This document shows, one piece after another, positions 34,359 to 45,321 of a stretch of 64,000 bases of DNA. A program made the translations under genes and the position numbers. This stretch comes from Sitta carolinensis (lineage: Eukaryota; Chordata; Aves; Passeriformes; Sittidae): assembly GCA_032173965.1 (NCBI GenBank), contig JAVUNC010000019.1, forward strand, positions 8,122,501 through 8,186,500, in the 5' to 3' direction. The notes under the pieces were generated by a model. That model saw nothing but the letters and a program-made list of their open reading frames with translations. It was not told where the DNA came from and ran no database searches. The stretch's first letter is position 1. Every line of letters begins with the position of its first letter.

Positions 34359-34555
34359 TCTCCTCTCTCCTCTCTCCTCTCTCCTCTCTCCCTCTTATCT
34401 CTTTTCTTTTCCCCTTCCCCTCTTTCTTTCCTGCTTTCCCTCCTCTCTCCTCTCTTCTCTCTCCTCTCTTCTCTCTCCTCTCTTCTCTCTCCTCTCTCCT
34501 CTCTCCCTCTTATCTCTTTTCTTTTCCCCTTCCCCTCTTTCTTTCCTGCTTTCCC
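34359..34555. repeat. CTCTCCT heptamers with a duplicated 55-base block
   Basis: Heptamers CTCTCCT are followed by a 55-base block (34386-34440). A second array then alternates TCCTCTC and TTCTCTC, and the same 55-base block returns without a mismatch at 34501-34555. The offset is 115 bases. The two purines in the block (an A and a G) recur at the same positions in both copies, which shows a true segmental duplication and not independent slippage. Confidence 0.95.
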
Positions 34556-34559
34556 TTCT

Positions 34560-34829
34560 GATCAGTTTTAGTCACCTAAGTGTAGCCCTGGATTTGTGAG
34601 CTGGTTACAGAAGTCCCTCAGTGATGAGAGCTGACACGGGCCAGTTAGCCTTTTAAAATATATTCTGTGACTAGGGCAGAATAATTGCATTCAAAATCCA
34701 TGTTTAACATTCTTTTACAGGCTTACAACGAGGCACACTGTATGTGCCATGCCCTAATTTGTACCATTCTGGGACATTTCCCTTGTCTCAACACTTCACG
34801 TTGGGTTTTGTAGACAGAAGTGGAAGATC
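34560..34829. other. Non-coding stretch
   Basis: Unique sequence between the satellite and a MIR relic. No gene is seen. Confidence 0.6.
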
Positions 34830-34950
34830 TGAGCACAGACCTGTTTCTGCCTCAGACTTCCCGTGTAACCTTGGGCCAATTACTAAATCTCTGTGTATCA
34901 GTTTTTCCTTCTCTGAAGTGGTGACTACCAAACCTATCACAAATGTACCT
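34830..34950 (+). mobile_element. MIR-type SINE relic
   Basis: The core is clear: 'gtgtaaccttgggccaatta', 'ctaaatctctgtgtatcagt', 'ttttccttctctgaagtggt' and 'gactaccaaacctatcac'. They follow the MIR order 'gtgtgaccttgggcaagtca / cttaacctctctgagcctca / gtttcctcatctgtaaaatg / ggataataacctacctcac'. It is on the plus strand. This is the best MIR match in the window. The terminal regions are not clear. Confidence 0.7.
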
Positions 34951-35215
34951 CGGGCTGAGCAGATTTAGACGTGGATGGAATATAGCTTGGTGTTAACATG
35001 GTATTCATTTTTCAGTAGACTCGCCAGAAATCATCCTTTTTTCTGTCCTTCTTCCCTCTGGCTATGGAGTTTTCCTACCAGATGGCCTAGAAATGTTAGT
35101 AGTGTTCAAGATATAGCAAGGCCACATTGGTTTGAATGTGTTCTTTCTGATCTGTATATTCTGAATTACTTATCTATTCTAACCAACACTGAACTGTATT
35201 TTTATCAGTCATCTG
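34951..35215. other. Non-coding stretch
   Basis: No gene is supported. A chance 88-codon frame (34975-35241) runs into the CR1 relic. Confidence 0.55.
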
Positions 35216-35350
35216 TGAGTGAACCCTCAGGAATTTGCTGATGACAGCAGGCTGAGGGGTGTGGTTGACACCTGTGAAGGACAGGATGCCATCCAGAGGA
35301 ACCTGGGAAGTCTGAGGAGTGTGTCAGTGGTAATCTCATGGGATTCAACA
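35216..35350 (+). mobile_element. CR1 LINE, reverse transcriptase fragment
   Basis: The translation from about 35219 reads EFADDSRLRGVVDT, then CEGQDAIQRNLGSL. This matches the conserved CR1 ORF2 segment around the F/Y-A-D-D active-site box (FADDTKLGGVVDT..G..AIQ.DL..L). The downstream 'atgggattcaacaa' recalls the 'MKFN' phrase that follows in CR1. The frame is interrupted between these parts and the element is a short dead fragment in plus orientation. The right limit is uncertain. Confidence 0.75.
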
Positions 35351-36189
35351 ATTCCTGGTACACAAACCCATGGTGCAATTATTTTACCTCAAGGCAGGAT
35401 CTATCTGAAGGAGGAAGTGGAAAGGGGGACAGGACATTCTGAAACTGAAAAATACCCTGCTGGATCTTGATCCCAAGAGATAGAGAAATCTGGAATAGTG
35501 GTGCTTGTGACCTCAACAAATCCTCTAGGTCATGATGTCTGGTGGAAACTATTGGAATATTTGAATTTTTATGTAAAGCTCGTGGAAATGTTTTTATTGA
35601 AGAAAATGTGTTTATATACACTTTCTGTGCTCATGCATGAGGTTTTTATCTATTCTTTCATATAATGAATTATGGGGAAGTGCTCTAATGTGCCAAAGCA
35701 CCGATTTCTTAGAGAGCTGCTTTGTTCCGAGTTTCCCAACTAACTTGCTGTGCTATGGGCAACACTGAGAAACCTATCTGTGGGGAATTTCTGAGTCAAA
35801 GAACGCATAAAAAGCTCAACTGAAAAGCCTAAACACAGTTTCATTTCTGTTTGATTCCTTTATTAAAAACCATATCCTGGATGTCCAGCTTCCCTACCTT
35901 TCCCCTGATGTGCAGTAAAAATTCCTGTTATTTTCCTGGGAAGAAGTGAAATCATCATTAGAGCCAGATCAGACTTTTCATAGGTCTTTATCAACATATT
36001 TCCAAGTTTCCTTTCAATTCATTTCCCTAAAGACAACATTAGAGATTTAGATTTCTGCTGACAATTCATACCATGCTCCAGTCTAGTGGGAGACTTAGGG
36101 AAGGGTATGACTCACTGACATTCTGCTCCAGGTTCACACTCCCTGGTTTCTGTGTGGTACCTACAGCCAGCATTTTCCAACAGCAGAGG
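35351..36189. other. Non-coding stretch
   Basis: No gene. More CR1 may continue rightward to about 35470 but cannot be followed by eye. Confidence 0.5.
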
Positions 36190-36380
36190 CCCAACCTTCC
36201 CAGATCCCAACGTGAGCAGCCAGCAGCAGTAACGTGCAATCACACAGCAGCACGATGCCTCGCACAAAAACCTTCATATTCATAATGAGGGGTTTGTTGC
36301 AGAAAACATTCGTTTGTGGTTTTTACTCTTTCTAAAATGAGAATTCAATTACTGCTGGAGTTTTTTTTTCCCCTGGGAAG
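36190..36380. promoter_or_regulatory. Candidate regulatory element
   Basis: Complex sequence with several CpGs ('aacgtgagc', 'taacgtgcaatc', 'gcacgatgcctcgcac'), a 'tcatattcataatgag' motif and an 'attcaattactg' motif. The mix resembles conserved non-coding elements. This is inference from composition only. Confidence 0.25.
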
Positions 36381-37069
36381 CAACTGTTTTCACTGACAAG
36401 TTATTATTTCCCTCACCCTTGCTATGGCAATGCTTTGCTACAAATACGCACCTCGGTCTCCCTGCCTTGCTCTTTAAAACCACGAGCTACATGAGCAAGT
36501 AAAACAAATTGAAGTCATAAAATGGAGTCCATGTCTGGCTGGCGGGTGCCAGTTGCTGGATCAGCACCTGCTGTCTGCTCCAGTGCAGGTTTTTATTGCG
36601 TTTCCCATGCATTGCAAGCTTTTGGCTTCTGTGGAATCATCCTCCTGGCCCAGAGCTGCGATGAACCTCCCGCGCTCCTCCGCACAGCTCGCTCCCAGCA
36701 GCCCCCAAAACCAGCTCTGCTTCTATTGTGTGGCTGACAGCAGCTCCATGATTTCTGCACTGCCTTGTGTATTCAAACCAGCACTGACTTACAAGCCCAT
36801 GGATTTTTTTTTGTCAAGCCACGAACACGTATTAATAAAGCGGAGTTAGGTGCTGGTGGATATAGCAGTGACGTTTGTCTCGTGTTTGTCACTTTGATGG
36901 GATAAAGCTCTGGCAAAGGCCCTTCTGAAACACATCTCAGGCTGTGCTGAGCGAGATGTGAGCTGGGCTTTGTTGGCTCCGTGTGCTGGGGCACCACGAC
37001 AGACGAAAGGAACAATTATCTCACACTGCCAAAGTAATAGCTTTTGCTTATTCCTCAGTGAAAGCATAG
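36381..37069. other. Non-coding stretch, partly GC-rich
   Basis: A GC-richer part lies at about 36530-36740, with overlapping frames of about 70 to 98 codons that look like chance. CpGs are scattered from 36830 to 37010. No exon is supported. Confidence 0.5.
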
Positions 37070-37140
37070 GGGCCAAGTCCCCAAACCATTGAAGTCAAGG
37101 GAAAGGTTCACGTTGTTTCACACAGTTTTGGATCAAAGCT
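37070..37140. mobile_element. Degraded MITE-like element, copy 6
   Basis: The sequence 'ggggccaagtccccaaacca' runs on into 'ttgaagtcaagggaaagg' and later 'cagttttggatcaaagc'. This mirrors the arrangement 'gggcctgatccaaagcccattgaagtcaatggaa ... gctttggatcaggccc' that I recall for this family. Both the core and the palindromic end are partly preserved, making this one of the better copies. Confidence 0.5.
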
Positions 37141-37181
37141 ACTGTGCAAAGGCACAATTTTTCAGTAGGTTAAAAGAAGAC

Positions 37182-37196
37182 TTTTTTTTTTTTTTT
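37182..37196. repeat. Poly-T tract, 15 bases
   Basis: An uninterrupted T15 run, followed by aaatcc. No linked element. Confidence 0.9.
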
Positions 37197-37619
37197 AAAT
37201 CCAAAGAATGAGAGCATGGACATACTATTTCTAACCAAGCTAACCAAGCTATGCTGAAATAATGAGAGTGGAGATGTTTAGGGAAAATTCAGATGAATAC
37301 ATTTGGAAAAAATAATTAACTCATTAAAATCCACAGTTTTAGGGTGACTGAAATTATTTATGAGTGTGGTGAATTTGAGAAAATGTCTGGGCAAAGAAGC
37401 AGTGTGGGGGCATTTATCTACAAAAATTTGTTGGAAAAATACCATTTAATTTAGAAATGTTGCATGATGCAATTTAAAAATAATAAAGCAACGCTGGATT
37501 GACCCAAAAACACTGTAGTAAATGATCCTCTTCCCCAAATGATGCTTTTGCCTCCTTCTCCAGTTTCCCAGCTTAGCCATCAAAGGAAGGCTGGAGTCTG
37601 ATTGCCCAGCTGTGATTGT
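37197..37619. other. Non-coding stretch
   Basis: AT-rich sequence with a tiny direct repeat (ctaaccaag twice, 37232-37250). No gene. Confidence 0.55.
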
Positions 37620-37980
37620 AAGGGAACGACTCAAACGCTGCAGTTGCTGTCGCCTCGTTTGTGGCTGAGCCAGAGGAGTGAGCCATGAACACTCCCATTA
37701 ACAGGCAGGATAATAATTTTCTGCTTCTTGTTATGGAGAGAAACGCACACGGATGCCTCTGTTTAATCAGGTGGAATTCTGAAAGTGCTTTTTGGTTCCT
37801 GTGGCTTTCATCTTTGGTGCCAGGGTTTTCAGCACTCAGCGGTAAGAATTAAGGTGCTTCCTTTTCTGGCTCTCCGGAAAGGCAGATTGGTTATTACACC
37901 TGGATGCAAATTGAGCCGTCTGCCTTTGTTGAGACAAAGAAAATGAGAATGAGCTTCACTGTAGGAACAAAAGCTCCCTG
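37620..37980. promoter_or_regulatory. Candidate regulatory element with retained CpGs
   Basis: About nine CpGs are spread over 300 bases of moderate GC content, in non-repetitive sequence. It includes a 'cgataa'-free but TAAT-bearing 'gataataattttctg' segment, 'ggttattacacctgg' and 'gcaaattgagccgtc'. No open frame of interest. Regulatory function is inferred from composition. Confidence 0.25.
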
Positions 37981-40900
37981 AGTTTGGAGGGACTGGCTCT
38001 GGATACAGGTGGAGGGGATGTCAGTGTGTGAAAGCAGGCTGCCTTCTCATGGGCTAAAGGGCTCTCATCCACCTTTAACCATGCCACAGCTCAGCACTGC
38101 TCTGCAATGCTCTTGGCATTAGTTGAGAAGCATCACCTCCACTAACAGGACCCTTGCTGTGCTGGGTGCTGTCTCCATCACCTGCTTTCACTCCACATCT
38201 GCCCTTTTGGACATTTTCTGGCCAGTTCAGTTCAGTGCCCTTTGTCTGCCAGTGACTAAGGCAGATACTTAAGAAAATATTTTGAGGAAAAATATATAAA
38301 TTAATTACTTACCCAAATTTCAGCCATCAACAAGGCAGACATACGTCTCTCAATCCTCCAGTTTAACACCCTCAGATAAACTTTCTACCATGGGTGTTTA
38401 TAACTTCAGCTCTTTCAACACCCCGTGGTGACGAGGTCTGTGCTTTAATTCTATTCTATGTGAAGACAATACTTCCTTCTCTGCTCTCTGTGTTTTAAAC
38501 CCTCGCCTAATAATTGTATTAGGTGCTCTCTAGTTCCTGGGTTATCAGCAGTACTTGTTAATCTTTCCAGATTGGCTTTACTGTGGTTGAACAGGATTGC
38601 CAAGCTTAACTTGCCACACATACCCCCTTTGCCATCCTTTGTCCAGGCTGAGCTGTTTCACAGCTCCTTTTCAGGAGCCATTCCCTACGCTTTGATATTC
38701 CCAGTGCTTCCTCTTTTGGGGAGAAAAAGGTGGTGCAGGGCTGCATGATATCCAAGATATGTCTTGGGATGAAGGAACATGGCTTGGAAAAATGCTGGGA
38801 TTTTAGTCCTCTTATTTCCTTTCAAATATTGCAGCCTCTTCGATTCCTGATTTTTGGAGAATGGATTATAAGCAACCCTGATGAATTACAGTCGTGTTAA
38901 TTATCAAAGAGTGGAGATGGTCTTGCCTCCAGTGAGGATGGGTGTTATTAAAGAGTGGGTCAGGTGCTTCAGTGCAGTCTGCTGGGGTTGGAGTCAGAGC
39001 CCGTTGTAGTCAGAGTCCTCTGGCTGTGCTGTGAATAGGAAGCTGACAATACCTGATGGTACCTGGGTGGATATTTTTGGAGAACAATGGAGAACAGCCT
39101 TACATAGCCAATATCCTGTTGTTTTACATTCATCCCTGGAGGTGTTTTCTCAATATCCTATAGCTTCCTACATCTTATGACAATATTATCAGCCTGGTAC
39201 AGCCTTGGACTCAGAAATGGCTGCTGAGGTTTTTGTGGCCAGTTTTCTCTCAGTGGTTTTGTCAGGAATTCTAAAGCACACAGACTGGACAGAAGAGGAC
39301 GTGACTGTGTAAAAGTATCTGATACATCATTCCCAGACTTAGGTGACAGACACTGTAAACCTGTCTGAAAGCTCACTGCAATTAGCAGCATAGTTCAAGA
39401 TATTTCTATATGGATTTTAAATTTTTTTTTGAGAAATAAGTTTACCTTTTGTTAACTTTTTTTAGCAGCCTGAGAAAACAAAGTATACCCATTTCCTTAC
39501 ATAAAATCTGTTCGAAAAAAGCCCTTTAATTTTGTTTTAAAATGTTTATGCTAGCTTGGAATCACAATGAGAAGTTTAATTTGAGTATATAAGTATGTTT
39601 CCTTCAGGAGTAGACATTAAATTAAAAATCAATTTGTATTCACCCAGTTTTAATGTGATGCTGTGAGTCCAGAATCCTATTTCTCCAGCACTGTAGTCAT
39701 CAGCTTCACTCCTGACCTCACAAAGTGGTTTCATCTGTGGGGCAGAGCTAAGGAGGCCGTTAGACCAATATCATACAAAGTGTTGGGTGAATGAAAGGCA
39801 AAGATCACGTTTTTATTTCCGTGGAAATCCACTGCCAGCAAAAGCTGAAAGTCTGTTCTGGTGTGCTGGGTGTGGGACAGGCAGAGTGTATCCAGGGTAC
39901 AGGGGGAAGTCCCCTTTAGAAGTGTTTCCTTTTTTACCACTGGTAACTTGTGGATAGTTCCAGCTTGGACTGGTTTGAGCAACCTAAAATAACTAACCCA
40001 GGTTGAACTTCACAAGGCATGCTTTGCGGAGCAAACAGGCACCTGAATTTGATTGATGCTTTGGATAATTCCATCCCATGACTCTGCCCATCTTTGCTGA
40101 GCAAAATAATGTTCTTGCACCCTTTTCAATCTGTGAGAAAATTCAGCTGGAGAGAACTGTCAGATCTTGATCCAGGGAAGGGCTTGCAGGTTTCAGTGCC
40201 TGGCACTGCTGCTCCTGTTGGGAATGTCACAGCAAGACAGGCTGAGTCTTGGTGTTGCTTAATTTCTGCCTTGATATGTGTTGGATTAGACTCCACTGCA
40301 GTGAAATTGCTTCAGTGAAACAAACCAGGCCAATGCAGCAGCAGCAGGTTCCCTTTGTTATCTGCTCTGAGCATTGGTGTGAGGGGAGAGAGAAGGTCAA
40401 ATGTTTTTTGGGCATGGAGAAAGCTGCATGTGGATCTTGCATACCTTGTGTGAGACCTCGGAGTCCCGAGCTCTTGTGGAAATGGGGCAATGCTTTTCTC
40501 TTCTGCTTCTCTTTTGTGAGGGGATTGACCCCATAAATGTGCTTTAGCTACCATCAGGGGAATGGTGAGTTTGCTCCCACATCCCAGTGGGATTCTAGTG
40601 GTGTTTGGGAAGGGAGGTGCAAAGAGTCTCAAAGTTATCAGGACATACATCCCTCAAAGGATGCCTTGAAGCCTTAAGGATCGTTATTGGCAGATGTGGA
40701 ATAATTAAATTTGGGGAACATGGGACATTTCCTAGGCAAGTGGGGGGATTTTGAAGACATCCTGGTTTTGTGCTCTGTGAACCTAAGTCCCCTTGCAGAT
40801 CCAGGCCTAACATGCAAGCAGGGATGCCTTGTGTAAGACCTCCAAGGAGTTTAATTCTACTAGAAAATATAATGTGTAACTGGGTGCTTAAAGACTATGT

Positions 40901-41589
40901 CATACAGCAAGCACTGGGATTACATGAATAAATTTAAGTTCAGGTGTGCCTATCTTTGGAATAGAAACATCATCAATTTTAGCTCTATTGAAAATACTTT
41001 GTGTGATTGATGCTGGTTTAGAGGCAGTAGATAAAGAAATGTTGCTGGTTTTGAACATAAGCAGTATTTATTGTAGTGGCTTTCAATGAGTCGAGTCTTT
41101 TCAGGATAGGATCTCCTGGTTAAACAGCAAACATCATGTTCCCTCATGTTTTCATTAAATGTGAGAGTACGATTATATCAGTGAGAATAAGGATAGCACT
41201 GTACAACTCGCCAAGTTAAGAGTCTGACAAAAGGCTTTAAAGATAGCAGTACACAGGGGGTTGGGAACGTGAGGTTTTCCTTGCTTTGGACTCCGAGAGA
41301 GGCTGTTTTCCAGCACTTCCCAGTCCCCTGCTTGCCAGCAGGGGCACTCCCAGGGTCACAACACATCTACTGCAAAATGCTGTCTTGCTTCTGAAGGAGG
41401 GGATGTTTCAAAGAGGGCACTTATGACAAAGGGTAAATATTCACCTCTCGCTGCTTGCAGAGAAAAGGCTCTTTCCCTTTTTAAATATATTAGGCAAATA
41501 AGAAAAACTGCCAGAATGGTAATTTGCCTGGGAAACAGAGTGCTGGAGAAGGTATGCAATGTTTTAAAGCACATTTACTACGATTGAGC
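37981..41589. other. Non-coding stretch
   Basis: About 3.6 kb with no supported exon or RNA gene. A 16-base phrase at 39132-39147 (atccctggaggtgttt) equals a common CR1 phrase, but its flanks do not match. Frames of up to 112 codons near 40227-40650 overlap on both strands and look like chance. Confidence 0.5.
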
Positions 41590-42200
41590 TGAGTTGTGTC
41601 ACCTCTAAATGCCTTGGAATAGCATCCTCTCGCCCACCCCATCATCTAATTATGAGTATTAATGGGACTCTCCAGAGTGCATCCGTGGGGAAATGCACTG
41701 CACCTCTCTGTTTGTTTCCTTCACCATGATGCTGCCTGGGCACACTGTGGGCTTTATTGGCAACAGTTCTTCTTCATTTGAGATGTGTAAAGCTATATTT
41801 ACAGTACAACGGTTTTAATTACCAATACAGAAGTGATGAGAGGGAAGGAAAGAAAGGGATGATCCATAATTGCCTATTTTCGTCTCTGATCAGCAGGAAT
41901 TCCACCAGTTTCCTCAGAATTGTTCCCCCAAGGAACGAAATGTATGTAAATATGCAGGATGAGTTTTAATTACCGAAAATGCATCAAAAGCAGGATATGT
42001 TTCCATGACTAAAACCTTTCCTGGAGTCATGATAAGCGTCCAACAGAAAAATGGGCCACTAATTAGTAAAGAAAGTAAATTATAATTGTGCATGGCGAGA
42101 TCCATGCTAAAGGAGTTGGAATGTGCCAGTGTTAATTTTGTAAGAAAGGGCATTTTAGGACTTGGGCTGCCACATGAACCTCGAATGAACAAGGATGTGC
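41590..42200. promoter_or_regulatory. Candidate conserved non-coding block
   Basis: The sequence is complex, moderately AT-rich and free of simple repeats. Homeodomain-type motifs occur: 'catctaattatgagtattaa', 'gttttaattaccaatac', 'gagttttaattaccg' and 'ccactaattag'. Two copies of 'gttttaattacc' lie 155 bases apart. This is typical of conserved developmental elements but not proof. Confidence 0.3.
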
Positions 42201-42699
42201 TAAATTGTCTCTGCTGACCGTTGCCCTCAGCAAAACAAAGGTAAATCCTGCCCTGCTGCTGTAGTGGGAGATTTAGGACTAGGTTTTAAGGGATGTGAAG
42301 TACTTGCTGGTCCTGGTGAAGCTGGCATCCAAAGGTATCTGCTTTTCTGGTGGAAACTGGAAGTTCACTGAAGCCAAATCCCTTCCATCTGGAGCAGATG
42401 AGAAGTCTCCTGTAATTTTATACAGAAAGGGGAAAAAAGTTCCCAGTAGCCCAACCTTCCCAAATCTTTGTAAGACATGAAGTGTCTCTGCCCTAATTCA
42501 GAACAAGAGTGATTTCTTTGAGAGCATAAAAACATCTTTAGGTCAGAGAAATTGTTTCCCACACATCTCTACTTATGAAATTATTTCCAGATATAAGGCA
42601 ATGTTGTATCTCTGGGAGTGTGGGCTCACTCTCAAAATGTTCCTTTTTTTTAGCTTTGTTTGCATGAGTTTTCCTTGTATTTTGTAGCTGATTAGTTTA
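42201..42699. other. Non-coding stretch
   Basis: No gene or repeat that I can support. Confidence 0.55.
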
Positions 42700-42850
42700 G
42701 ATTGATGCAATTAGTGTAATTAAGTGTAATTATGAATTTTGGTGCAAATTCATGTAATCATATATTTACAATGTATAATTAGGTAATTACAATATGTAAT
42801 TTGCAATATAAAATGTAATGTCATTACACAATGCTGATTAAATTTCATAT
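42700..42850. promoter_or_regulatory. TGTAAT motif cluster
   Basis: Five direct TGTAAT copies (42715, 42725, 42753, 42795 and 42814) and two inverted ATTACA copies (42786 and 42823) lie in 114 bases. The last pair forms a perfect 15-base palindrome, tgtaatgtcattaca, at 42814-42828. A second foldback, tgaattt/aaattca, surrounds tggtgc at about 42733-42752. The spacing is irregular, so it is not a simple tandem repeat. A homotypic cluster of homeodomain-type sites is one reading. Chance in AT-rich DNA is another. Confidence 0.4.
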
Positions 42851-45305
42851 AAAAAAAGATATCTTGGCACAAGGAAAGGATGATCTCAGAAGTTCATTCT
42901 TTTGGAATATCTTTAGGAAGTCCTTTCCAAATTATCCAACCCCTTCTATTTCCCATATGGAACCAGAGCCCTGCAAAAATCTGATTTTATAAAGCAAACA
43001 TATTTCCTCCTCTCACTGTAGCCAGCTGAAAAAAATGCCCTCACCCTCCACCTACGTTTTCCACCTCTTCTCTATGTACAAACTTTAAAAGAAAAACAGA
43101 CAAAAAAGAGCTGCAATAAAACATGCCAACAATTTGCAGCAGCAGCAAAAGAGCAGTAACAAAGAGATTTATGTTTTGGATTTGTAGTGATTTGTGCTCT
43201 GTTTTATCGAATCCATTTTTCTATGCAATATTTAATCTCCAAGCAGGGCATTTAAAATGCAGCAATTAAATGCCTTTATGTGTAGATGCATCTCTGAGGA
43301 CCAAAGATGAAGTAAATGGATTCTGCATGTGGATACTTTGAGGATGTCTTCTGGGAAATGAAATCTCCATTTCAGCATCAGCAGTAAATATTAACTGAAC
43401 ACCTTCATGATCCTCTGCAGTGTGTTCAGAGAGATTGTTCATCCCTGTGGACGAGGACTAAAGGTATTCCTGCAGTGTTTGACACACAAGATATTGAGGT
43501 TATTGGTCAATGGATGTGATGATGGAAAGTTACTCTCGCGCTAACCTAGCAAACTATCTGCTGGTCTCAACATCAGCATGCCAAAAATCCAACTCCTGGG
43601 ATCTGGCAATATCCCAGGAGCTATTGCCCTCCATCTGTAGGACCAAAAGGCTCTTTAAAAACATCTCAGTTTCTCATTAAGATGTCTTTAAGCCATTGTA
43701 CTCTGAAGTTGTAGTAGAAATCTCAATCATCCTAACAAATTATCATTGTTTGGGCCCTATTCTACTGAGGCATGAAACTACAAAGCTCAACATGTTGAAG
43801 CTGCTTGTTCTCTTGGAGAAAACTTAACTTCATGTTTATTTTGGTCGAGTCACCCCCCCTATTCATGGTAAATAATTGAAAAGGCAAGAAGGCACTATAA
43901 AATTTAATCTTGAGTCTGATGCTGCTGGCTAGAACAGGCACTGGGGGAGATAGTTTCATTTATGCAGTGAAACATCTTCCCCAAAACTGCAGAGGCTCTG
44001 TAGCAAAGGAGAAAAGGGTTTCATGAGCCCAAAAAGGGCTATGAGGTGCTGTTTAGAGTCTTGAGAGACTTTGGGCACCAGCCAGATTCTGGTGCCAAGC
44101 CCTCAGTGTAAGCCAGGGTGTACTGGGGAACGTCGCTGCACCCTCGCTGGAAAGGGATGTGATTCCAAGCAGGCACGAAGCCAGCAGCAGAGCCTGAAGA
44201 GGGGCCATGTCATTCACTGCTCCACGTTCACAGATTTCCACTGCAATCAACACCTTGGCACAGCCAACACTTTCCTGAGCTCCAGATGAGAGCATTACAC
44301 CTAACCTGACTGTAAGTGCTGCTCAGCTTGACAAGGAAAATAGGTCTCTAGTTTCCAACAGCTGCATTGTGAACCACTCTGAGGAAATACCTTTCTCCAC
44401 TGGTTTCCAAACAGTGTGATCTCCTCTGCCCTTAAAACAGAGGTTTCAGCAGAATCCAGTCTTGACTTTTATTAGGGCTGAAAGTGAGGTATGGACAGGA
44501 CCATAAGCAGAGATAAGAACTGCTGAAAAGAGAGGGAAACAAAAGAGAGAGGGAAACATCAGCTTTGCTCCATCACTCTGCTCCATGGAGCTCTTTGGAA
44601 AAACAAGATAATTCACAAAGCTCTCACTGATGCACAAGGAATTTGTGCCACTGGTTTCCATTAACGCCTGTGAAGATTACACATGAAAATATCCACTGCA
44701 CAGATGGGAGAATAAATTGTGTAGCTCTGCTATGAAATAAACGTGGATGTTACCAAGTAAAGGACAGGTTTGTGCACAGATCCTGTAAAAATCATTCCAT
44801 GATGTCTGGCTGCAAAGCAACTCAAAGGGTTAGGTGATGTGAGGACATGGAATACAAATAAATACACATAATTGAAATAAGGTGGAAAAGCACATCCTTT
44901 GACAGCAGAAGTACATGCTAAGATAGGAACTACCAGAATCAGGAATTGCTTTTTCAAGATACAATAGAGTCCTTTAAAATGTCTGTCAAGAAAATAAGAT
45001 TATCAGGATGGCTTTATCATTAGAAGAAAAGGAATATTAAAAGACCCCAGTTAGGTCTGAATAAAAAAGATAAATTTAAAGTAAACTGGCATGGAGTTTA
45101 TCCATGGTTGGGTTTGCAGTAATAAAGTCAGTGAGGGTATAAGCTGTGTGATTTACAGGCAGTAAGCTTCTGTAAAATTTACAAACTGCTGTTATAAAAT
45201 GTCACCTTTTATGATGCATTCCTCTCAGCCTGCATATATAAAGGGCACTGCAATAGAAAGAGTAGCAAAGGCAAAGCAGTTTTCTCTCCTACCTAGCCAG
45301 CTACC
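42851..45305. other. Non-coding stretch
   Basis: About 2.5 kb without a supported gene. TATATAAA at 45235-45242 (tgcatatataaagggcac) is a good TATA-like string but has no other promoter evidence. A weak MIR-like phrase occurs near 44690-44715. Confidence 0.5.
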
Positions 45306-45321
45306 TTTTTTTTTTTTTTTT
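45306..45321. repeat. Poly-T tract, 16 bases
   Basis: An uninterrupted T16 run. No linked element is recognised. Confidence 0.9.

Larger units (their letters stand above)
33645..34559. repeat. Polypyrimidine satellite (about 0.9 kb)
   Basis: The plus strand is purely C and T from 33645 to 34396: 752 bases with no purine. In the whole block to 34559 there are only four purines, at 34397, 34433, 34512 and 34548. Units change in order along the array and are listed as separate features. On the minus strand it is an equally long polypurine run. Such tracts can adopt triplex (H-DNA) structures, and the GGG-containing part can form G-quadruplexes. They often stall polymerases. The true length in the genome may differ from the assembled length because such arrays collapse or expand in assembly and vary among individuals. 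Confidence 0.98.

Noticed and set aside
39132..39147. atccctggaggtgttt, identical to a common CR1 phrase
   Set aside because: The flanks do not continue the match, so 16 bases alone are not enough to call an element.
44685..44720. MIR-like phrase 'tatccactgcacagatggga'
   Set aside because: Too short and without the neighbouring MIR core segments.
45235..45242. TATATAAA, TATA-box-like string (also at 2483 and 14929)
   Set aside because: Such strings are expected by chance in AT-rich DNA. There is no initiator, CpG island or downstream exon.
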